Of a DNA stretch of 64,000 nt, positions 55,085-64,000 are shown in pieces; position 1 is the stretch's first letter; each line of letters starts with the position of its first letter. This DNA is from Isoetes taiwanensis (lineage: Eukaryota > Streptophyta > Lycopodiopsida > Isoetales > Isoetaceae): positions 64,001-128,000 of the forward strand of contig JAJEKV010000028.1 in the NCBI GenBank assembly GCA_021234155.1. Reading direction: 5' to 3'. Position numbers and translations under genes: made by a program. A model generated the notes under the pieces. It saw only the letters and a list, made by a program, of their open reading frames with translations, did no database searches and was not told the origin of the DNA.

Positions 55085-55629
55085 TCTATGACTATATGAT
55101 CTAGTTATAGTGTCAAATTATATATATCTTCAAAAGGAAAAGAAAAAAAAGGTACTATAGTGATCACAACAATTGAATTATGGATCTTGTACATAAGGCC
55201 ATTTATGCCCATTTTAGTGTTCATATTGATGGCGGCATATAAGCTAATCTCGGCTTTGAAATGTTATTTTTTGAATTGCTTCTGTAATTGTTTGGCTTCT
55301 CTGTGGGTAGAAAACAGGGCAAGGAGATATTTGATATGGATCACTTGGTTACAGTTGGATGATGTGAAAAGAGAGTCTTTCTTTTGTACTTTTGCTTTGA
55401 CCTTTCAAAGGTAGTTGATATGCCAAACGACGAGAAAAAATTGAGTTCCATCACATGGATGAGACGTGTATATAGCTACTTTATGTAGATTATCATACAA
55501 GAAATTTATCACGGCGGCCAACTAAGGCTGCCGTGAGCATTTCTTTCGTTCCAAACTTGTGGGATTGGATCCACTATTAACATCTAACATTTGCTCCCAA
55601 TGCATACTTGGTAAAGGTACTCCAGAGTC
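55085..55629. other. Helicase 3' flank; degenerate CACTA-like end near 55490
   Basis: It contains the presumed 3' UTR. At 55492 ATACAAGAAATTTATCACGG with an inverted GGCTGCCGTGA resembles the terminal and subterminal repeats of CACTA transposons (CACTACAAGAAA). Similar phrases recur at about 56818 and 56935. Confidence 0.35.
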
Positions 55630-55634
55630 GAAGA

Positions 55635-56130
55635 AGAGCGTCTCAACTATATTGTGATCGAGGGATATCAACGAAATCTAATGCAACGCCAAGACGACTT
55701 CAACGACGAGGATCTCGATGCGCATTATAAAACTCTAACAGCATCCTTCTTATGTTCCAGACGATGGTATGTTGTTCAAATAGCAGATGCTCTTGCACTT
55801 GCAAGGATCAAAAGAAGACCAAGCTTCTTCATAACTATGAGAACGAAACCGACATGGCCAAAATATTATTCGAAAGTATCTCGGACTCATATCCTATATG
55901 ATGCACGTCATTGAATTTCAAAAGCGCGGATTACCGAATGGACACTCGTTGTAAAGACAGAGCATGAGATCCCGATAGACATGATTGATAATCTAATCTC
56001 TGCAGAACTACCAGCGGGCTCCACATTGAGAGATCAGGTTGAGAAGTATATGATCCATAAACACACACAACGTTGCCTCAAAGAAAATAATAAGTGCTGC
56101 TACAAATACCCGAAACCATTGAATCTAATA
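55635..56130 (+). pseudogene. Helitron Rep/helicase remnant (Helitron-like N domain)
   Basis: On the + strand: VIEGYQRNLMQRQDDFNDED, RRPSFFITMRTKPTWPKYY, then after a frame break FQKRGLPNGHSL (about 55918), DMIDNLISAELPAGSTLRDQ and VEKYMIHKHTQRCLKENNKC followed by CYKYPKPL. PSFFITMTxNPxWP, the EFQKRGLPH stretch and the VxxxMxH...C...GxCxKxFPKP block are the hallmarks of the N-terminal Helitron-like domain next to the Rep (HUH) nuclease. The HUH motif itself is mutated (LPNGHSL in place of LPHxH). Coding sequence stops at the MITE-like insertion at 56131. Confidence 0.8.
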
Positions 56131-56291
56131 ATTCTTGGGAAAGGTCCTATGCACAAAACAACAATGTCGGATGTTGATGTCTTCTCCTCTATACCTTATG
56201 GTTCCTTGTATCTTCAATCTGTATTTGAGTTTGAGATTGTTTCTCTTCTGGCGGATGTTGATGCTTTGTGCATAGGGCCTTTCCCAAGAAT
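56131..56291. mobile_element. 161-bp MITE with 27-bp terminal inverted repeats
   Basis: ATTCTTGGGAAAGGTCCTAT.. (56131-56157) and its inverted copy (56265-56291) differ at one position. A third partial copy of the end (ATTCTTGGGAAAGGGATGCC) follows at about 56324. It ends the readable Helitron frame. Confidence 0.85.
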
Positions 56292-56392
56292 GCAATGGTT
56301 CTATTCAACATGAATAAAACCATCATTCTTGGGAAAGGGATGCCTTCTTTGGCTCATGCCTCTTTTGACTCCTTTCTCCCTTATATATGCTA

Positions 56393-56420
56393 CTAGAAAA
56401 AGTGCCCAGCGTTGCTGGGC
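56393..56420 (-). mobile_element. Helitron 3' terminus: hairpin plus CTAG
   Basis: Read on the - strand, GCCCAGC-AAC-GCTGGGC (56420-56404) is followed by 7 bases and CTAG at 56396-56393, then T. A GC hairpin just before CTRR, inserted next to T, is the standard Helitron 3' end. The element body would extend to higher coordinates, so it is a separate, probably non-autonomous, Helitron from the + strand Rep remnant. Confidence 0.6.
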
Positions 56421-57524
56421 TTTCCGTCAGGCATAAATTGAAGGCAAATGTTGGATTGGTGTGAAAAGATTAAGAAATATTAATTTTGGAATTTGTACAA
56501 ATGTTAATGAGCCTGGATTATGTCAAAATGCCCATAAGCTCAAGTTCAACACGGTTCAACATTTCTACTGTAAATGCTCACACCTTGGCATGGAAGACCA
56601 TTGTTCAATGGTCCCATGTGGCACCCTTCATTCAAACAAAGATTCTACAATGTGGCACAATTCGAATTGCGCATGGCTTCAATGGCATTTCATGTGCAAA
56701 GGACACCAATAAAAGCAACACTCCATAGTTTCAAGGATGAAATAACTAAAGTTCTACTTTAGACTTATAAGGGATTTTGTGCATTTACTCTTTAGATTTT
56801 GTATCATTGTTTACAATACAAGAAATTTATCGCGGCACGTAAGAGTTTGAATTATGTCTATTCAAAACGAAGTGTATGTCGGGGTTGGTATCAGTTGTGG
56901 GATCTGGGTATATGGTCCAAGATTTCTATACTACAAAAAATTTCTTTAAGTTATATTACAGAATCCTGGTATTGCGAGGATCTAGGTATATGGTTCCAAA
57001 CTTGTGGATTGGCCCCACTATTAATGGCTAACATTTGATACTACAATGCATACTTAGTGAAGGCTTATGTCTATCGACTTCAGAGTATTCAGTAGTTATG
57101 CAGCGAAGGATACCCCATAATATAAGGATGCATTTCAGTAGTCAAGTATGCGTTTCAATAGTCATGGTGGTTGTGATAGAACATTTTCATTATGCGTTTC
57201 AATAGTCATGATGGTTGTGATAGAACATCATATTTTTTATTTCACGGAATGATCAACCAAATTCACTTCATATTAGCAACATTTACATTTGCAATTCAAT
57301 AGTCATGATTGCTCTGATAGAACTAATAGAACGTATTTCTTATTGAACATGACAACAGTACAAAATTCAAGTGTTAATGGCCGTTGAAGTTCTCAAAATA
57401 GAAAAAGAAACTTGTTAGAAGAAAGCATTTTATGCTTATAATTATCCGTTGCAGTGTATGTAACAATGGTAAGGACATAATAAACAATAAATCTGATGTC
57501 TAATGCAGATCATAGAATTGCCAC
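56421..57524. other. No gene; CAATAGTCATG repeats at 57147-57330
   Basis: Possibly the Helitron body. TATGCGTTTCAATAGTCATG plus ..GGTTGTGATAGAACAT is repeated with period 44 at 57147 and 57191, with a diverged third copy near 57290. Confidence 0.4.
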
Positions 57525-58530
57525 CTAATGTGCAGAATTATTGGACACAGCCGCAAGACAAGTATACATTCTGGCCATAGATTGATATCCTCTGTAATCT
57601 CCAGACCTAAGCAAGTTCCCTGACATTTTAAAAGCAGTCTCAGAGAACTTATCTAACATACTTGTAAATCAGCACGATAATAATACTCACCACAGTCACA
57701 GTTAAGAGGACTGTCCGGTTCGGGATGGGCTAGCAATGCAATAACAGCTCGATAGACTGACTGCAATGTCCAAGCAGGACTCCAGGCAGTTTTCAAAATA
57801 TCAAGACAGATTTCTCCTGTCTGGAAAAAAATTATTTCAAAGGAAGGGTACCTGTTAGAACATTATATTCGAATATATAAAACATTATACAAATGGTCAC
57901 TAATATATCTGCTCCTTCAACCATAATAAGACAACTCGAAACTGCCATGAAAGTGTTGGCATACAGGTGTTATGAAATGCCAATAACAAATGTTAAGAAT
58001 TGAGTCAACATTGTCACAATTAATTTGCATGTTCACCATATTAAAATATTTCAACAATGTGTATGTATGCAGTCAGAATTAGGGGAAAAACGGTACAAAT
58101 GAAACTCCCTGCTAGTACAAAATTTACCTTAAAATGAACATTTGGATGAAATATCTTTGTCACAAACCGAACTTGAGGTGGCACCAAAGGGTATTGTTCT
58201 GGTACATTAATCGCAAGCTGGAAGACACCCTCTTGATATGGTGTCTCAGCAGGACCCTGTAGAATAAGGTTAAGTATCACTATCTTCATGCTGACACCAC
58301 CAGTAAGTTAACTGTATGATATGGAGCCAAGAACTGTAAAGTGAATTTGTAGAAAATAAATGATGAAATCAAATGCAAGGGATACATAATGTGTATCAGC
58401 AGGACCCTGTAAAATAAGGTTAATTATCACTATCTTCATGCAAACTGTGTAGAATCACTTCCTGCACCTTTATCTGAGCTGTCCACCTATAGATGTTAGT
58501 AACATCGCATGTTGTTTCGGAATTGTAAGG
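57525..58530 (-). CDS. PEX4: Peroxisomal E2 ubiquitin-conjugating enzyme, PEX4-like (first exon not found)
   Basis: Exons on the - strand: about 58530-58468 (CDVTNIYRWTAQIK), 58256-58128 (GPAETPYQEGVFQLAINVPE..., KIFHPNVHFK), 57820-57691 (TGEICLDILKTAWSPAWTLQ, SVYRAVIALLAHPEPDSPLN) and 57619-57525 (NLLRSGDYRGYQSMARMYTC, LAAVSNNSAH, TAG). Junction phases agree. The HPN motif, the catalytic Cys in EICLDIL and the PDSPLNCD..GNLLRSGD tail match plant PEX4, the E2 that with PEX22 monoubiquitinates the receptor PEX5 at the peroxisome membrane. The C-terminus differs slightly from the usual MPKKG-like end. The first exon (about 20-25 residues) was not identified between 58.5 and 60.1 kb; a GC-rich 5'-UTR-like stretch lies at about 60000-60180. 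Confidence 0.88.
58240..58440 (-). repeat. Duplicated intron/exon boundary of PEX4 (about 50 bp)
   Basis: CAGCAGGACCCTGTA.AATAAGGTTAA.TATCACTATCTTCATGC occurs at about 58246-58290 (the real exon start) and at about 58396-58442 in the intron upstream. The second copy keeps an intact acceptor (TTTTACAG) and 15 bases of exon. Confidence 0.8.
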
Positions 58531-60649
58531 CTTTCATGGCAAATATGCGATAGCTTAAATTTAGTAGCAGATGATATTGAGAAAGATTCTTTATGCAGAC
58601 CCAAATTGTCTATGGAGACCTCAGCTTATGGCAGTGGCAAATAGACCTAGAACATGAGCCATAAGACACTACTTATAGAAATGCATTATTGTTAGTGCTG
58701 CTGCTACTTGTGAATGATGAGGTCTCTGCTCAAGCAGCATATAATATTAAATCTCCATCTAGACGGCTATGCCATGATAAGGCCTTTGTTGAAGTAGTAT
58801 ATTATATTAGATTTCCATTCAAACATATGCAAGTAGGCATTCGTGTAAAAAGAAGAGGTTTGTTCATCAAAAGCTAGTGCTGGTGATTAATGAACATTTG
58901 AGAAACATGTCTTTCACTAACTGTAATAATGGTTTCTTACCCTCTTAGGTTTTGGTATGTTTTCAGTTAAAATTCTGAAGAAGAGGCCATGAGATCAAGC
59001 CACTTCTACTTTCTTTTCCCATAAGGATCTAGTAGGTGCATCCTCAAAGATGGGTGGACACATGAGCTAAAAGCAACGGAGCACTCTTGAACACCGATGC
59101 AAACACATGCTAACAAACCATAGCACAACAAACACTTGGACGATATGCGTATTTATGACATTGAATAAACTTTAACTTAGAAACAGAATTATCTCTGTCT
59201 ACTTTCAGAAATTACTTGAGCAGAGAAGACATATTTAAAATGATCTACAAACAATGGAACTTAAATCTTGGCCTGCAAGTGAACGTCATACTATATGCTG
59301 GATAACGCGAAGATGGAAGGACCAATTGCAGAATATGAAAAAAAACCTTTGCATTTGATTTCGCAGGGCAGTAAAATATCACATCGGAGAAAAGGACCTA
59401 TGGTGTGCCTCAAATGCATGATGTGCCTGAATATAGACAAACCGGACTTAAAAGCTCTGGCATATCTAATGCTTATGCTCGCTAGAGAAGTAGGGTATGG
59501 AAAAGTTTTCAATGGCATTTTCGCATCAAGAACCTCTTCTGCATCGCCGTCTTTCAAGTAAAAAGAACAGCCAGAACTAAGCCAGATTGACAGAATCACG
59601 CCATTTAAGAGCAAAAACAACTGACATTGAAAGGTATTCTATCACAGAGCTCCATATCTCGAATTCAAATAGCATTCCAGAAATACCTGAGAGATTTTTA
59701 ATGGCAAAAAAAGGATCAAGGATGAAGCTGCTTGATCGTTGCCCTAAGCTTGATCATTTGCCCTTCCAATCGGGTTTGATCCCCCTTTGCCCAATTAGTC
59801 CCATTAATACCTAGAAGATATCTCAAGACTTATTCGTTCAATACTTACTCGGATTTTGTACATGCAAAGAAGCAAAGAAGTTTTGCTACCGCATTAAACC
59901 AGTGGAAAACCGATTGCAAACCTTCTAGAAAACTGAGAACTTTTTCTGAAAAATTGAAAGAGAAGGAAGGAGAAGTTAGGGTTCTACCTGCTATGGCGAT
60001 TCCAAGCTCAAAGGACGGCAAGGTGATTGCTCAAGCGGAAGCAAATGTAGATCTATTGAAGAACCCCGGGCGGTTACCTAAGATCTTGCTATCATAAGCA
60101 GGGCGATTGATGTCGAGGCGTGAGCCTCATCTGTAGATTTGGTTCGACAGGGCAGGGCATTCACGCCGTTCTGGCATGCATTAACCTAGTGAGCTAGTAA
60201 GGACAAAATAATAACTAATTATTTAACGGCCTAGAATGAAAGTTTTCACACAACAAAATCAACGGCCGAGATGCTCTGCACAAACTACATTTTGCTTTTA
60301 TTACTATATATAGATGTTCTCTTTCTCACTTCTCATCGGCGTTCTCTTTGAACTGGATCTTTGATTCTTGGTGTCAATTTCCCTCCCCTCCCACACTAAT
60401 ATTTTTTGAGATCGTTGAGTGGTTACTTATGTTTAGTTAGTGTTGCTTGCATAGAAAGGATCGATGTACATGTGGTTGCTCAGCCCTCTTTGTTTTGACA
60501 TTTGTTGTCACGATGGGTTTGGGCTGTGGATTGTGGACTTGGTTCGTCATCTCTCATGTTCTTTCTTGGCGTAGCATTGTGACTTTCGAGTAGCACCTTT
60601 GGGGTTCTCCCTTTTTTTGTTTTCCCTCGAATTTTTTTCCATTAAAGCC
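58531..60649. other. PEX4 upstream region; no other gene recognised
   Basis: Open frames at 59295-59620 on both strands lack recognisable motifs. The region presumably holds the missing first exon and promoter of PEX4. Confidence 0.4.
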
Positions 60650-61671
<1,022 letters not shown>

Positions 61672-61675
61672 TAAG

Positions 61676-64000
61676 CATAAGGTTGTGTCACAAGCACTCC
61701 TTAAACCTATTATGAGGTATGATAAATCTGATATGTACAAAGCTTGTTGTGAGAAAAATGCCTCTACTATCACATGGCCAACTAATGCGACAGAACTCAG
61801 TCATGCCCTTACTCAGATGGTTCTTGAATCTGCTAATACATGTTTTGTGTCGCACAAGCAGAGAATGGGGCTGCCTTGCAATGGTTGGTTTGACTATGAA
61901 TGCAGGATGCAAAGAAGACAATTTAAATTAGCAAAGGGGGATGCAAAGGCCTTGGCAAGAAGGGAGTACATCAGAATGGTTAAGAGGAAGAAACGGGCTT
62001 ATTTGCGTAAGAAACATGAGCAGATGGTCACAGAATTATTGGCATATCCGAAGAAGTTTTGGAATAGATTGAAACCTTCCCAAAAACCGAGTACAATGGT
62101 AGAGGTTGGTGCTTTGATGAATCATATTAAACATCTCTATCATGTGCCAGGTGTGGACACAAAAATGGATGGGGCATATGAGGAGGGCTTCTGTTTCTCT
62201 TTGGAGGACGTGCAGGATGGGCTCCAAAGATTATCCAATGGTAAGGCAGCAGATTCAGAAGGGCTTATGGCTGAAATGTTTAAATGGGCAGGTGATAGTA
62301 TGGTAGAAGTCTTGGTAAAGTTGTGCAATGCTGTCTTGTTTGAAAGCTTCCCACGCACATGGCAAGTGAATAGGGTGGTCCCTCTTCATAAGGCAGGTGA
62401 TGAGTCTGATCCAAATAACTACCGTATGATTATGATATGTAGTTTTTATGCCAAGCTTTTTGCTAACATGCTGAACGCTAAAATAAGCACATGGTCCGAG
62501 GTTCATAATGTGAGAGCAACATGGCAAGTTGGTTTTAGGGCGAGGAGATCTACAACAGATCATTTGGTTACCATGAGAGCCATGATGGATTCAGTGGTTG
62601 GTAAGAAGAAACCTTTATATGCATTGTTTGTTGATTTCTCTAAAGCTTTTGATATGGTTGGAAGAGGACATTTGTGGGATAGAATGTTAGCTCTTGGTGT
62701 GCCTGTTGAGTATACGCATGCAGTGGCCAAACTTTATGATAAAGTATTGGTTCAACTTTCTTTCCCATACACCAGTGATGAGTATGTTGAAAGCAATATG
62801 GGGGTTAAGCAGGGCTGACCACTATCGCCCACACTTTTTGGTTTGTTCATAGACCAACTGGAGGATTGGATCTGTCAAAATGGTGGTGATGGAACGCCTC
62901 TATATGGGTATGTTCTTCTGCTATTGTTGTATGCTGATGATGATGTTCTATTATCTAGGAGTGTAGAAGGTCTACAAAAGCACTTGGATGCTCTTGAGGG
63001 ATTTTGTGACACGAAAAGCATGCGGGTCAACATGGCTAAAACTAAGGTTGTAGTGTTTGGAGCTATCAAGGTAGATCATGTAAAGGTATTTTACAAAGGA
63101 GAACCTGTTGACATTGTGGATAGTTATAAGTATCTTGGTCTAATTGTAGACAAAAGTCCCAACTGGAATATAGCGGCTGAGCAAAAAGCGGATGGTGGGC
63201 TTAAGGTTCTCTATGCCATGCAACGCAGGTGTAGGAAAGCAGATATATGGGATTTCAGCATGAAGAAGCAGTTATATATTGCTTTGGTGCAATCCGTGGT
63301 GCTATATGGATGTGAGGTATGGGGCCAGGTTTGGCATTGGATAGATGGAAGAAAATTGAAAAAATACAGAAAAGATTCTTTCGTGCTGAGCTTGGAACTA
63401 AGATGCAAACACCATATGATATGCTGTTAGTGCAACGTGGGATGCTCTCTTTGGAAGCGGAAGCACTTTGTAAGACTCTCCATTATGTGCATAAGGTGCT
63501 CTATGTCATGTCGAATGATAGTTTGCCAAGGTTGGCATTGGAGGAGACACGTACGAAAGGATGGTTTGCGGACATAGAGGGGTGGCTAGCCAGATGGGGG
63601 ATGCATATGGATGATTTGGAAAATTGTAAGGATAATATACGAGGTTGGGTTGTGGATAATGTAACCCGTGTGTGCTGGAGAGAAGGTGCGGTTAAGAAGG
63701 AGTTCTACAGGGTCCATATCAATCCCATGCTACAAGGGGCCAGTTACTTACACGAACACATTTCTGTTAAACACAGACAGGCTATATGTAGGATGAGGTT
63801 AAGCTCACACAGGCTTGGGGTGGAGTTGGGGAGATGGAGTGATATTCTACATGAGCTTAGGTCGTGCAAGTTGTGTGACTGTAAGACTCTTGAGGATGAG
63901 GCACATGTGCTACTTCACTGTTCATCATATGCCACATTGCGTGCTAAACATGACATGAAAGCTTATACACTTGCTGAATTTTTTGACTACCCTAGGGGTG
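61676..64000 (+). mobile_element. LINE ORF2, reverse transcriptase and C-terminal region, running off the window
   Basis: A long open frame to 62818 reads GWFDYECRMQRRQFKLAKGD, a Lys/Arg-rich linker, LSNGKAADSEGLMAEMFKWA, FPRTWQVNRVVPLHKAGDES, VGFRARRSTTDHLVTMRAMM, KPLYALFVDFSKAFDMVGRG (palm Asp) and GVKQG followed by TGA where Cys (TGC) is usual, then PLSPTLFGLFIDQLEDW. From 62843 LLLYADDDVLLSRSVEGLQ gives the catalytic YADD-type motif, then KYLGLIVDKSPNWN and VLYGCEVWGQVWHW. After a shift near 63340 a CCHC-like zinc ribbon (SCKLCDCKTLEDEAHVLLHC) is at about 63866-63921. Only a few lesions are seen, so this copy is comparatively young. The endonuclease part is missing on the 5' side. Confidence 0.9.

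Noticed and set aside
58940-58985. Possible first exon of PEX4 (MASSSEF.LKTYQNLRG, - strand)
   Set aside because: It contains an in-frame stop and the similarity to the PEX4 N-terminus is too weak.

Overview
The window is nuclear DNA from a land plant. Spliceosomal GT-AG introns, a peroxisomal ubiquitin-conjugating enzyme of plant PEX4 type, a UPF1/SMUBP2-like helicase with an organelle-targeting-like N-terminus, a PPR fragment, plant L1-type LINEs, tRNA-derived SINEs, a Copia-like LTR and Helitron pieces all point there. The large, transposon-filled introns and many decayed multi-copy genes suggest a fern or another large-genome, non-flowering lineage. That last step is inference and cannot be proved from the sequence alone. 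Two ordinary host genes look alive or nearly so: the helicase (40.26-55.08 kb, + strand, 15 exons that I could join by phase, with one frame-breaking base in exon 8) and PEX4 (57.5-58.5 kb, - strand, four exons found, first exon not found).

0-19.5 kb: two decayed members of an unfamiliar multi-domain gene family. The + strand copy (about 0.8-4.53 kb) has a coiled coil, a Cys/His-rich segment, Ser/Lys/Asp and basic linkers, a NIF/FCP1-like HAD phosphatase domain and a C48 (Ulp1/SUMO-protease-like) domain. The - strand copy (18.39 to 14.72 kb, perhaps resuming at 5.98-5.79 kb) has an Arg/Gly N-terminus, a domain with an IDGQHS motif, helical and acidic linkers and the same HAD domain. A DUF7869-type gene remnant lies at 5.25-4.56 kb. 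A 21-bp palindrome (two 10-base arms AAATCGCGCC / GGCGCGATTT around one base) recurs in and around these genes and was not noticed elsewhere in the window. An 8.4-kb L1-type LINE (6.31-14.72 kb, - strand) sits in the middle. Its 5' end is inverted in the manner of twin priming, and it carries a second, 5'-truncated LINE (8.13-9.49 kb) bounded by a 10-bp target-site duplication.

19.5-40 kb: mostly mobile-element debris. There are degraded LINEs at 19.75-22.2, 24.98-26.15 (both -) and 26.18-27.77 kb (+), tRNA-derived SINE heads near 22.6, 23.05 and 29.87 kb, several tandem repeats, foldback elements near 32.4 and 33.6-34.3 kb, a possible unrecognised - strand gene near 37.5 kb, and a PPR remnant at 39.6-39.9 kb.

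40-58.5 kb: the helicase gene. Intron 12 carries a Copia-like LTR plus primer-binding site. The 5.9-kb last intron begins with GC instead of GT and is packed with GC-rich foldback elements and palindromes. A Helitron Rep remnant with a MITE-like insertion, a Helitron 3' terminus, and PEX4 follow. 60.6-64 kb: two + strand LINE fragments of one family separated by a (TC)48 tract; the second runs off the window.
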